64,000 nucleotides of DNA from the NCBI GenBank assembly GCA_037367405.1, contig JAZKJV010001876.1:558001-622000 (forward strand), read 5' to 3'. Position numbers and translations under genes: made by a program. The stretch is from Ottelia alismoides (taxonomy: Eukaryota; Streptophyta; Magnoliopsida; Alismatales; Hydrocharitaceae). Below are positions 1-11,496 of the stretch, piece by piece (positions within the stretch are counted from its first letter, which is position 1; each line of letters begins with the position of its first letter). The notes under the pieces were generated by a model, which was given only the letters and a program-made list of their open reading frames with translations, had not been told where the DNA came from and did not search any database.

Positions 1-975
1 CAATATCACTATATACACCTTTAAAGTTTATAAAATAATAATCTCTAATTAATGAACATTATTTCACAAAAATCAGAGTTCGTTTATAAAATGTCTATTT
101 TGGGACCTATTCACAACCAGGTTTCTGGGCTAATTAATTTATCTAGAACATATTATATATTGTTTTAATGATTTTATAGTTTTTAATTATTCTATAGATC
201 TTGTATTTCAACTATAATTTATATCATAATTTTATGACATTATTTTTTTAAATAAATCAAAAAAACTATTTTATAGGTATATTTGAACTACATAACTTAT
301 ACATGTATTTATTACTATACTTAAATTAATTTGTTAAAATTTATAAAAAAAATACAAATACTCTATTTATAATCTTATTATTTAATAAAATATAAAAATG
401 GTGTTTTTAAATATTTATTAAATTGAAAATCAAACACCAATTTATTAAGTATTATTTATAAATATAATATTTATATTTATTAAATTAATTATTATTTATT
501 AAAAATTACTATACCATAATTTAGATAAATTAATTATTTATGCTTTTTATTTTTATACCTATTTAAAATAACCTTATTTACTATTTAATATCTAATTTAT
601 AATGATTTTCTGGATACTGACCAACCAAGTGTTGACACGTGTCAACACCAGGTGTCTTCTTCTTCAAGAACAAGAATCGTGGTTCTCTTCTAGCAAAACC
701 TCTTATCTAATTTCTATTTACGCCATCATTCATCCAAAAGTCCATCTAAAACCCCACGTTCTCCTCTTCTAATTACCATTCGTCATGCCATCCATTGATC
801 TCTAAATCTCTAATCAATCAATAAAAAGCCATGAACTTCTCCCTAACAAACTAACTCTCATGAACTCACCCTCCACCAGAACCAAACTGGCCGTCGACCT
901 TCTTTTTCTACCTTAATTCACCCACTCTGGAGGTGATAAGTCCTTTTGAGGCTTGCACGTGGAAAAGGAACGAAC
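1..975 (+). repeat. Athila-type LTR fragment, plus orientation
   Basis: AT-rich non-coding DNA. Positions about 20-120 align by eye with the Athila-A LTR near 48000-48110, including the shared stretch around AAAATCAGAG and the following TTTTGGGAC. Positions 600-960 turn less AT-rich and pyrimidine-rich, as in the promoter-proximal part of the other Athila LTRs here. Both ends are missing: the left runs off the window and the right is cut where copia-1 LTR sequence starts near 976. No gene is visible. It is old and diverged. Confidence 0.6.
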
Positions 976-1592
976 GATTAGATTTGTGGTCTTGATTTAA
1001 TCAAGCATCTGTGGGAGGTACGTAAGATCTGGATTTGAGATGAGATCTCAAAATCCAAGTCACTATACATGAACAATACAATTGCCCTATCCTTATCTCC
1101 AAGTATCTGCGGAGAAAGCGCATTATTCTTGAATGAGTTCAAGAAATATTCATTCGATGAATTTTTGTATCCAAGCAAGAAGGTCTTGATGATTAAATGA
1201 GATTTAATTATTAAGTATAATATGAATGAGATTCATATTGTGAGAATGATTATCCAAGATAATTAAATGGGATTTGATTATCAAGGACTACAGAATTTGG
1301 ATAATACTATCCATAATATCAGTATATTATAAATGTGATTTATAATAAATATCAGAGAGAGAGAAACTTTGTAAATAGCATTTGTTAATTAATAATATGG
1401 ATTGGATTCACATTAATTAATTAATTGGAAATATAATTTACAAATTAGTTTGGGTTGTGAATATGATTTACATATTTTTCAGTGGCATGATTGAAATATT
1501 CACAAATTAATTTGGAATTAATTTGGTGGATATTTTTGTGATAATGCTTATTACAAATTTATAAAGGAATAATTGATAAAAATAAAGAGGAG

Positions 1593-1658
1593 ATAAATCA
1601 CCATGAAATAGGTGGCGTCACCTTTAGGTGACGCCCCCTATTTTTGGGGGTGATTTAT
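1593..1658. repeat. two-tier perfect-arm hairpin in the copia-1 LTR
   Basis: The outer arms ATAAATCACC (1593-1602) and GGTGATTTAT (1649-1658) enclose inner 17-nt arms (1606-1622 and 1627-1643, one mismatch) with a 4-nt loop. The matching place in the copia-2 LTR (about 42360-42400) has only a short remnant of this structure. Confidence 0.75.
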
Positions 1659-1872
1659 TATTCTCTCTCTTTATTATCTTTTTATCTCTTAATAATTGAA
1701 TTATGTTTAATTAAATTGTGTTGATGATAATGCAATATATATTTGATTTAATTTAAATTAATGTTGTTGGTTTTTAACTAACAACAATCATGGCCATTGA
1801 TTGATGCATGGATCAACCTAGCCGTTGGATCTATGTATCCCATGGATTGAGATCCATTGGATTCCAAACTAA

Positions 1873-1880
1873 TATATAAG
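1873..1880 (+). promoter_or_regulatory. TATA box of the copia-1 5' LTR
   Basis: TATATAAG followed by GAGGGC. The same place holds TATAAAAG in the copia-2 3' LTR (42593-42600) and the copia-1 3' LTR (21573-21580). Conservation of position in three LTRs supports a promoter role; no transcription evidence is available. Confidence 0.6.
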
Positions 1881-2433
1881 GAGGGCAATCCTAGCCCTTT
1901 CAAAAGTACATGTTCAAGAGTAGTACACGCCTGCAAATCTCTCTCTCTCATTCTCGCCTACTCTCTCTCTCATTTCAAGGTGGTCGTCCATCTTATGTGT
2001 TGAGAGAGAGCTTCTTGCCTTCACCTTCGACGACTCGAGGGTCTCCATCTTCTTTGGGGATGCTTTCTCTAGAGGAAGACGATGGATTTCGTTGGACCAA
2101 ATCATGGGACTCGAAGCTTGGATCTTCATCGAGGATTGCAGGAGGAACGTGTCTCATCATCGCGTCCGCAAGTGCCATCTTCGTGGATCAGACTTGAGAT
2201 AGGACGATCTCTTGTTTTAGATATCTCGTGATCACAGCCACGCTTCAAGAGGTGTTTCTAATACTTTGTGGTTTGATGAAACGATCCAAGAAATGTTCTT
2301 GTGATCATGTGATTTCATCACTTGATTAAAAAATTTTAATTTCCGCTGCATCTAGCGACTAGTCGCCCCGATCATATGAAATGCGATCGAAACGCTTCCG
2401 TGATGCGCTTAAAGATTCCCAATATCCTTCAAG

Positions 2434-2445
2434 TGGTATCAAAGA
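2434..2445 (+). other. copia-1 primer-binding site (tRNA-iMet type)
   Basis: TGGTATCAAAG lies two bases after the LTR end. The standard plant copia site complementary to initiator tRNA-Met is TGGTATCAGAGC, seen unmutated in copia-2 at 35372. This copy has drifted at the G of CAGAG. Confidence 0.8.
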
Positions 2446-4220
2446 ATTTGGTAGAACAAGGTTTTGGATATGATCCATAAACCTAGGACAACTTGGAGTT
2501 TTACTACATTTCAATTTTTGGACCTGTGCTTAATTGAATTTTTTGGTACTTTTTTTAATGTTTAAACACGAAATTATCAATTGAATTTTGTAACTCATTG
2601 AATAAGGAAACCATAAGATCTGAGTTTATGTAATTTGGATTTCATTTGCTCAAGATATGGCCCTTTGAATAAACATGTATTCACTGTTGCGAAAACAACT
2701 GTTCTGAACGTGATTAATGAGTTAATTACTGTTTTGATCCCCCTTGAAATGCATAAACTTGGGTTCTGTCATAAATCAAGTTGGCAATCTTAGGAAGTAG
2801 ATTTTGCGCAATTTGGATTTAAATTGATCAAGATAAGTTAATTTTAGTGATGGGGTCACTGCTGGAAATTGACAAATTTGATCATGAACCATGCGATAGT
2901 CATTCAAACAAGTTGATGAAAATTAATCGTTAATTTTCTGAAATAATTAGTGATAAATATTTGTGAAATATTTAAAGAGATAATTATTTCATTGAATGAC
3001 ATTTCCCTAAATCAAGATGATAAGATAGTTGATCTTGATCATTAATTGGTTGATATGAAATCATAAACAAACATTGCTTTCATGAAAAACCTTAGTTTAA
3101 CCAACAATAGTTGTAGGACAACTTTTACATGAAAAGCCCTCTTGCTTGAATAGGATTGGCGATTTGTTTAGAAAATCTCCTTATAATATTATCAAAATGG
3201 TTTTGATGAATATTATATGGTATAATTTCGGTTGAAAAACCGATGAGCATCTCAAAGTACATAATGATCTATCTGGCATTATGCTTTCCTGAGGTGGATA
3301 TAGTGATTAGTCGGAGAGCATTGGGGTTGCGGGTTGCAACATATGTGGTCCGTCCCACTCTCGTCGGTACCGGCCATGACAGCGGGTAGGGACTCGATAA
3401 TGCAGGAGAAGTGAAAGTGTATTTTACTAATTATTAAAATTCGAATAATACTACTTTGAGATTATACCTACTATTCAAGTAATAATCAAGTTTGTTGATT
3501 GATGATTGGATTAATGATTAATTTAATGTGATTAAATTAATTATATCTAATAAACACTCTATTATGAATAGATGTGTATTTCCCTTGGAAGAATTAATTA
3601 TGTGAATATGATTCACGATAATTAATTATTAAAATTTGAATATGAGGTGGAGGGTCACATAAGTGACATCCATGGTCTCCGGTCAAGGCGAAGGGTTCCG
3701 TCTCCAGGGACTGTATGTAGGAGACGTCTGTCCGAAGTGACAGTTCCTGTATGAAAGCGCATCTGGATCGGGCTCTTTGCTTCTCGAAAGAGTAAGGCCG
3801 TATGCGTAGTGACCCCAACATCGAGTCCTCATATTATTGTGCATAGCGAGTTCTAATCTTCTTGACGGTTGGTTCAATTAACAATGGGTCAACATCATCT
3901 TATAGGTGGTGGGCCCAGGTGTTAAAGATTGAACCAGCAAATGCAAGTTGGACTTGCAATGCAGAATCAGTTCCCTCTTCTTTTTATCGGAGTCACAAGT
4001 TCTCATATTATTGGGATGTGACAAAGATAGGAAAGGAGATCCCAGATCTTGCTTGAGATATAGCGGTAAGTATATCTCTTAGTTTGAAAGACAATAAGGG
4101 AATAATTTTTCAGAGTTGACATAGCAAGACAATTTGATTTAAAATGCCTTAATCAAATATCTTAAAATTAATATATAATTATTTATGTATTCTGATATAG
4201 TGCACTCTTAATTTCAGAAA
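2446..4220 (+). other. copia-1 long 5' leader, non-coding
   Basis: About 1.8 kb between primer site and gag with no long reading frame. It is clearly shared with copia-2 (35385-37171). Blocks near 3300-3400 and 3650-3830 remain almost alignable base for base between the two elements, so the leader evolves no faster than the coding region. It ends in a candidate intron. Confidence 0.7.
4066..4217 (+). other. candidate 152-nt leader intron upstream of copia-1 gag
   Basis: A consensus-like donor (GGTAAGTAT, GT at 4066) and an acceptor TTAATTTCAG ending at 4217 bracket an AT-rich stretch. The gag ATG follows three bases later at 4221. Copia-2 keeps both signals (donor at 37026, acceptor at 37171) and almost the same length. 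Splicing is inferred only from the signals. Confidence 0.4.
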
Positions 4221-5090
4221 ATGAAGTCCATGAACCCACTTAGCAGGCTCCTGGAGGTCAACCAGTTGACCAGACCAAATTATTCGGATTGGATCTGAAA
4301 TTTGGATCTTGTCCTTTCTGCAGAGGGCATCTCGTATGTCTTGTCCAAGGACAAGATAGCATACCCTCTGACTCTGAAAGATAAATCATATAATGAGAAA
4401 TATGATGAAGATAATAACCTGGCAAGATGTTATATCATTGGCTTGTAATCCAATGTGCTTCAGAAGCAACATGTGGAAATGAACCATTGCCAAGAGATTA
4501 TGTTGAATCCAAAGGAAATGTTCGGTGACATAAACCGCACACAAGGTTACAATGTGATGAAAGAACTTATTCGCTGCAAGATGCAGGAAGGGACCTCAGT
4601 CAGATAACATGTGCTCAATGTGTTTGGGTACCTCTCTGAATTGGAAACTCTGGGAGCCTTCATTGATGCTGACATGCAGGCTGATTTATTTCTCCTGTCG
4701 CTCCCTAAGTCTTTCAACAACTTTGTAATGTCATATCACATGAGCAAAGCTGATTTCACTAACGCTGGGTTGTTAGCTGCATTGAAGTCTACAGAAGACG
4801 TGGTGAGAAAGGACGACTCCTCTGCTAGTACGATGGTTGCACAAGTGAGAGGAAAACGCGGGCGGAAGCAAGGTTCTCGGAAGGGCCCGGCCCAGAAGAA
4901 AAAGAAGAAGAATCAAGGAGTTGGTTCAGCTTCTAGTGCTTCCACACTGATGACATCAAAGAAGTCTGATGTCTGTCACTACTGTAAAAAGCCGGGGCAC
5001 TAGCGGCGTAACTGCCCAGATTACTTGAAGTCTGCTGATAAAGGTAAAGCCTCAGCAGGTGAAATATACTTTCATCATTGAAACTAGCTT
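4221..5090 (+). pseudogene. gag: copia-1 gag, inactivated
   Basis: Encodes the structural capsid/nucleocapsid protein of a Ty1/copia element. The ATG at 4221 opens a frame beginning MKSMNPLSRLLEVNQL and then an NYSDW motif typical of copia Gag N-termini. A stop soon after (where W is expected before NLDLVL), another near 4448 and one near 4605 break the frame; the longest open piece is 4611-5003. A lysine-rich basic stretch (about 4850-4915) precedes a zinc knuckle CHYCKKPGH whose next residue is a stop, followed by RRNC, so the CX2CX4HX4C spacing is intact apart from the stop. Family assignment is secure; the copy cannot make full-length Gag. Confidence 0.85.
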
Positions 5091-6473
5091 TCTCGTAGGA
5101 CGAGAAGGAAGCTGGGTTGTAGATTCTGGTGCTTATGATCATGTATGCAATTCGTTGCATTTGTTTCAGGAAACTAGGAATCTGGAGCAAGGGGAGATAG
5201 TCATCCAGATGGGATTTGATGCAATTGTTGCAGCAATCGCCATCAGGACCTACCGACTATCATTATCTAGTGGTCGAGCCATAGTACTTAAAGAGAGTCT
5301 TTATGTACCTGAAGTTAGAAGGAATCTGATATATGTATCTGAGCTAGTTAGAAATGGAAATTCCTTCACTTTCTGTAATAAATTAATCATAAACCGTTAT
5401 GATAAATATATTGCGGTTGGTATATTGACTTCTATTGAACTCTATGAATTGTGCATTGATGAATGTGTCATGAATGTTACTACCACTAATGATGGAAATC
5501 CCAAAAGATCCAGGGAGGATGGAAAACATTCGAATATGATTTGGCATCAAAGGCTTGGTCATTTATCTGTTGATAGGATCAATAGATTGATAAAGGATGG
5601 AATTTTATATTTTCTACAGGTACAATCTTTACCTATCTGCGAACATTGAATTCGAGGTAAAATGACTAGAACACCTTTCCGTAACAAGGTTACGAGATGC
5701 GAAGGTATTCTTGACCTAATACATACTGATGTATGTGGTCCCTTCAGTACTGCGACTAGAAATTGATATCGATATATGACGTTTATTGATGACCATTCAC
5801 GATACCAGTTTATCTTCCTACTTCATCATAAATCCGAAACCTTTGAAAAGTTCAAAGAAATTAAGGTTTTGGTTGAGAACCAAACCGATAGGAAGATCAA
5901 ATGGATTCGACCTGATCAAGGTGGTGAGTACCTCTCAGATGAATTCAAGGAATATCTTAAAGAGAATGGAATTGTCTCCAATCTCACTCCACCTGGAACT
6001 CCCCAACTTAATGGTGTTGCTGAAAGATGCAACAGGACCATCATAGACATGGTCCGTTCAATGATGAGCAAAACTTGTTTACCTCTTAGTTTCAGGGAAT
6101 ATGCAGTAGAGACTGCAATATATATCTGAACAAGATTCCAAGCAAATCTATACCCAAGACTCCTCATGAGTTGCGGTATGGAACCAAACCTAGTGTTAAA
6201 CACTTGAGGGTTTGGGGTTACTTGGTCCATGCGAAGAATGTTGACACAAGTAAGCTAGAATCTCGCACTTGTGAGTGCTACTTCATTGGTATGTTAAATA
6301 TGGTATTGGATACCAGCTTTATGACCTTGAGACCCAAAAGGTTTTTGTCTATAGGGATGTGAAATTTTTAGAGGATGGTTTCCTTAACGGTCAAGATATA
6401 AATGAAGTAGAGGAACTCATTGAATTCCCAGGGGATTCTGAGATTCCTGAACCAGAAACTGAAGAGATAAATA
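5091..6473 (+). pseudogene. pol: copia-1 protease and integrase, inactivated
   Basis: The protease active site reads VVDSGAYDH (about 5116), the DSG-type motif usual in plant copia. The GAG-pre-integrase zinc region follows (WHQRLGHL, then CEH with the second cysteine replaced by a stop near 5647). The integrase core has D in HTDVCGP (5728-5730), D in PDQGGEY (5914-5916) and E in GVAERCNR (6022-6024). The last two are 35 residues apart, so the DD35E triad is present. Stops interrupt at about 5647, 5763 and 6127, with a frame change near 6290. Similarity ends near 6473 in the acidic linker before reverse transcriptase, where Athila-like DNA begins. Confidence 0.9.
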
Positions 6474-8184
6474 ATTGTGGGAGGAAAACCCTAAGCTTTT
6501 ATTGTATCCATTAAACAAGACAAAATCAAACGAACCTAAAGAAAACCTAAGATTTTATTATATTGTGGGAGGAAAAGAACGGAAGAGATAGAATCTTACC
6601 GGCAAAAAACAACCAAGCGCAAGAGCTCCAGTGAAGATGGCAGTGAGTAGTGGACCGGCCTTGATTCTACACTAATCGACCTGCGATGGGCGCCCAGATT
6701 CAACTGTTGTCACTAGGTGGAAGAATTGACCCTTAGAATTAGGGTTTCATGAAAAAAGAGGAATCAAAGGCCAATGTTTGGATAGAGGCGAGGTTAAGTA
6801 GGGGTGAGTGGTCGACTTGGAAGATAGAGGGGGAACGAGCAGATCATCGATTCATGGATCCAGGAGACGTTTGCATGTGAATCACCAAGGATCGAGGAGG
6901 AAGACATACGAAGTCATCGACCCAAGGATTCTTGGATCCCAATGGAAAAAATTGTGAAATAGGGGTCAAACGACGTGTGTCAAAGGTGCCAAGGCGAGTT
7001 AGAGAGGTGACTATGTCAACTGTCCACGCAACCTGGTTGGTCCACATAATCCAATCAAGGGAAATCAACCTTGGAAATAGTTGAGAATTGAATATTAAAT
7101 AATAGATTATTTAATAAATTTTAAACTATTAAGTAAAAAATGTTTATTATTTTCTAAGGTATTCTATTAGACTTTTTATTTAATTTCTTGAGCTTGCAAA
7201 TTTTTTGGATGTTATTTATAGGTATAATTTTCTATGTTTTGTCTATTTTATTTTTTATTTTGTATTTTTGGTTTTATTATTTTATTCTCTTATTTATATA
7301 TATAACTTATTTTTAACATAGAAATATATTTTAATTAGATTTTTTGATGTAATATTTACATTTAAATAAATAGTATACTTATTATATATGTATGAGTATA
7401 GGTATTTTTCCTACGCATTTCTATATCTTAATTTTTTATTTAAGTTTTTATTGTTTTCTAAATATTTACATATATATTATATATAATATTTACATATATA
7501 TAAAAATATAAAATTATAAAAATAATAAAGAATAAATAAAATGAATATTTATTCGGGTATATTGTACATTAGGGGGTACAAAACCTAACATTCAAATCTT
7601 AACTATAAAAACATATGAAACTACTTTCGTTAAATATCTCATTAGAAGTTATATACAACTAAAGGTGATTTTATACATTTTGAGTTTTTATTTAAGAGAT
7701 ATGGGTCTGGAAAGTTGAGATATTTTTATTTTTGTTTAAAGTATAACTTGTACACTATATATTATTTTTGAATGAATTCAATTTTATATTTTTTATAATT
7801 TGTTATCTACAGATTTCATGTATAAAGTTTTTTTGAGATATACAAATTAGAAAATAAAATAGATCCAAAAAATACAGTATTCATTAATAAATAAATAGGA
7901 TTTATTATGAATTATTGGCCCTTATATCCCCCAAATTTATTCCTTGTCTTCCTAGTCATCAAGATGCCTCGATCTTGGGGTTTAGGATCATAAAATACCT
8001 TTAATATTTTATTATTTTTCTTTTCTTTATTCTATAATTTTGGCATTAAAATCAATATTTTATATAGTATTTATACAACACAGAATGGATGTTAGTTTGT
8101 GCAATTTAATGCTACTTACATGCATTAGCTCGGGTTTTTAAGGCCAACATGATAGAATAATGGTGATGAAATGGAGATTCATCA
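6474..8184 (-). repeat. Athila-like LTR, minus strand, incomplete (C1)
   Basis: Ends at 8184 with GGAGATTCATCA, the reverse complement of a TGATGAATC LTR start. The AT-rich part (7080-8184) and the GC-richer part (6600-7080) match in order those of the next LTR about 3.1 kb downstream. For example, CAACTGTTGTCACTAGG at 6698 corresponds to CTCTTGTCACTAGG at 9824. The U5 end is missing at the copia junction. A short direct repeat (ATTGTGGGAGGAAAA) occurs at about 6473 and 6563. Small open frames here have no recognisable similarity. Confidence 0.6.
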
Positions 8185-11100
8185 GAAAATGTGTGTAAGA
8201 TAAAATTTATTATACTCTTCAAAAACAAGTATATAGGTGCAAGTACGGAAGAATGTTGAACACTGGGAAGAAGTCGAGATATATGTTTATTAATTATTAA
8301 TTATTCATAATTAATAATGATTTTTATATTTTTTATATTTTTCAAATATTTCAAACAAATCATAATAAAGGAAAGAAAATATTTTCGGATTTTTTAATGA
8401 TTTCCTCTATTTTCAGAAAATGTTATGGGACTTTTAGATATTTGTGGAATTTAAAAGTTAGACAAATAACAACGAAGTGAAAGAAGAAAATTTAGATGAT
8501 TGATTAGGGTTTTAAATATAGTTAACACTACAAAATAAAATCCTAAGTTATTTTTAACATAAAAATATATAATAAATAAAATTTAATAACAGGAAACATA
8601 ATTTTGGATTTTTGTAGATTTTTTATAAAGTCTTAGGTTTCTAGTTTTTTAGAATTTTATGATTTTAATAAGGTTTTAGGTTTTAAGAAAATTAAGAAAT
8701 TTAAGTTTTTGTTTAGTATTTTTAGATATTTTGGATATGCCATAAAATACAATATAAACTAACTATTTTTTTGGAATTTTTGGATAAATGTTTTAGTTTT
8801 TATAAATTTTATTTCAATAAAGAGAAACTAGACATATTTTTGTATTCTAAAAAATAGGAAAATAAAGGTTAATTCTAAACGAAAATTATATGTGATGGAA
8901 TATAGTTCGAGGGACTTATCCAGACTTTTCTATCATTTTTAAACAAAGGGATGCAATAAATGAAAATAAAATAAGAAAATAAATTAAATATGTGGCATAG
9001 GGACCTATTAGCAATTACTAGGAACTATTCATGCAAATGTTAACAATTTAAACCAATCCAGGGTCAAATAAGAAAAATATCAAATACAATATGCAACTTA
9101 ATTACAGTTGACAGGTACGGATATGCAATATATAAAACCTTCTGTTCAATTCATAGCAGGTCCATAAACTATAAGGCCATATGCTGCAAATATCATACAA
9201 AACATGCCTCATGTGGGACGGGACATGATGTAACCTAGAAGCTGGTTGAAATGTAAATAAAGAAAGCTCAGGGGTCCATGTGATAAATATTTAAAAGTTA
9301 TGGCATGCTATTAGAAAGTTCATGAGCTAAACACGAGTAAAGTAAGGTAGAGGGGGTTGGGTAAATTTTACCCTCGATGAATGTGTGTCACTCACGTGTT
9401 GATGATCTGACGATGGAGCATGCTCCACTTAAGTGGTGAATAGTCTGTATCGGTCATCTCTTTGCCTCGAATCGAGGGATGAGATTAGAATTGTTTGCCT
9501 ATCATCATCAAACAGCTGGGGAGGTTGATAGATGAATAGAAAAGAATGCAACCTAGCCACCGTCGATCTGGTCTATCTCCTTCTCTGTTGGACATCTCGA
9601 GCCTAAAGATTTCTCAAATATTACTAGGCTTCTTCCATTGTTCCTAATGGTGGTATGAAGGTTTTGTCCTCATCTAAGGAGGATTGGAGCTCGAAGATGA
9701 ACCGAGCACCTAGGACATGAAGACCAGGCTCGAATCCACCCTTATTGGGGTTCTCTTTGGCTCGCACATGCATGAATTACGACCCTCCCTCCTTGTCCTC
9801 ATCTCTAATCGATAGGGAAACACCTCTTGTCACTAGGACTTCTCTCTAGTAAGGGATTCTTGGGGTTACAACATTTGGGAATCGGATTTTGGTTTAGAGG
9901 AGGCAGCAGGAGATAATATATCGCAGTATTAGGGGGAGTCTCCTTTGACTTAGGGTTGTGCATGAATCGAATGAGACATCTCTGATTGGTTGACTTCACA
10001 TGGATCATGAGTCTCCAGTCAACAAATTTTTTAAAGAAATCAATATGATACGAGGATACGTTGCACAAGAAAAATTTGGAGAAGGTCGTCGGACCAATCT
10101 GTAGAAGTGATCGAGGGAAGAGGGACTATTGACTGGGGGTCAATGGTTCCTCACTCCTGATTGGGACACGTTATCGCAACATGATAGAATAGAGAAAAAA
10201 ATAAAAGAATATACAAAATAAAATAAAATTTATTTTATTTTTAAAAATTAAAAACTTAGAAAATGTTTCTTATTTTCCAAGCTATTTTGAGTTATTTTTA
10301 TTTATTTTTACCATATTTAATGTGTAATGTTATTTATATACTAATTTATATGTATTTATACCTATAGTATTATGCATTTATATTTTTTTATTAAAAATAC
10401 ACGATAAGATGTTTAATTAATTCATTTATTTAAAACCATATTTGATATAAATGTACATATTTATTTGGGATTTGTATTATTTCATTTCATGTGTAAATAA
10501 ATACATTTATGTTTACTATAAACATGTTATACCTATGAATTAGGATTTCTTATTTTCTTCTAGTATTTTTGTGTGGTTTTAATTTTGTTTATAATTTCTA
10601 TGGTTTTTAGTAATACGTACAATACTTTAAAAATATAAGGGGACTAAGAGTATAAAGAATAAAATCTAGTGGCTTATTAGACATATGTACAAGTGTCATA
10701 GTACTCGAATTTCTAAACATTTGCATCTTAACTTCAATTTAAATGAAATCACCTTTGTTTTAAAGATAATTGAAATTGAATTGCAATGGAGGTTAGTTTG
10801 GTTTATCTTGAGTTAATATGGAGAAGATATTTATCAGTGTTGTTTTCTTTGTGACTTTTTCAATTGATTGCCATGTTGATTGTTTGTTTCTCATTATTTT
10901 TGTTTTTTTCTACACATTATTATGTACATGTTTAGTGTTGAGCACATCTTTATTTGGAGTGTTTATGATGATGAGTAAAATACGTCAAGTTTGAGTTAAG
11001 TACATATCATATATGTACGCTGATTTTATGGTTTTCATGATATTTATGTACATGATTTCACCCTATGTCCCCCTTTTCTGATCGACCTAATCAATACTTG

Positions 11101-11322
11101 ACTAGGTTTTGAGGTTCAGGGTCAGTCAGTATAGTAGATACTTTTGTTATTTTCCTTTTCTATTCTTTTCTTTATTCTTTTTTTTGGTTTAAATATAAGT
11201 ATTTACACACTATTTACAGTTTGATATTATGATGTTAATTTATGCAAATTAATGATATTTACATGTGTTTTACTAGATGATTTAAGCCAATCGAAAAGGA
11301 TAAAGGTGAGTGAATGGGAATT
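8185..11322 (-). repeat. Athila-like LTR, minus strand (C2)
   Basis: Reading on the minus strand it starts at about 11322 with a degenerate TTATGAATTCCCATTCACTC. AT-rich DNA follows (10190-11320), then a GC-richer promoter-like part (9400-10190) and an AT-rich U5. Positions 8225-8275 resemble the U5 of the Athila-A LTR near 50670-50715 (shared GTTGAACACTGGGAAG-like block). The outermost U5 bases are lost against C1. It is an old copy with no coding content. Confidence 0.55.
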
Positions 11323-11496
11323 CATAAGTCATGTGTTGTAAATAATGTATTGTTTACTTGTCTTCACAACAGTTCTCGTTTGACAACTCGTAGGCGTACA
11401 TATACACTTGGACTCTAACTTGTGGTGTATTGAATCTGTATCATCCGTAACCCGGGTGGGTCTCAACTTGAGTGTTCGAATTAGGATTAGGCACTT
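11323..11496. other. spacer between opposed LTRs, nothing recognised
   Basis: 174 bases between the start of the minus-strand LTR C2 and the start of the plus-strand LTR D. No reading frame, repeat or motif was recognised. Confidence 0.4.

Larger units (their letters stand above)
976..2431 (+). repeat. copia-1 5' LTR, missing its 5' part
   Basis: From about position 976 the sequence follows the copia-2 LTR (from about 41853) closely, including the run around TTTAATCAAGCATCTGTGGG. It ends in CCTTCA at 2431, directly before the primer site, as in the copia-2 5' LTR remnant. The first kilobase of the LTR, which should begin TGTTGGACATG, is missing. A CT-microsatellite at about 1935-1975 lies just downstream of the TATA box. 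Confidence 0.8.

Noticed and set aside
978..1178. Short minus-strand frame at the copia-1 LTR edge
   Set aside because: It lies in LTR sequence shared with copia-2, where the frame is not conserved.
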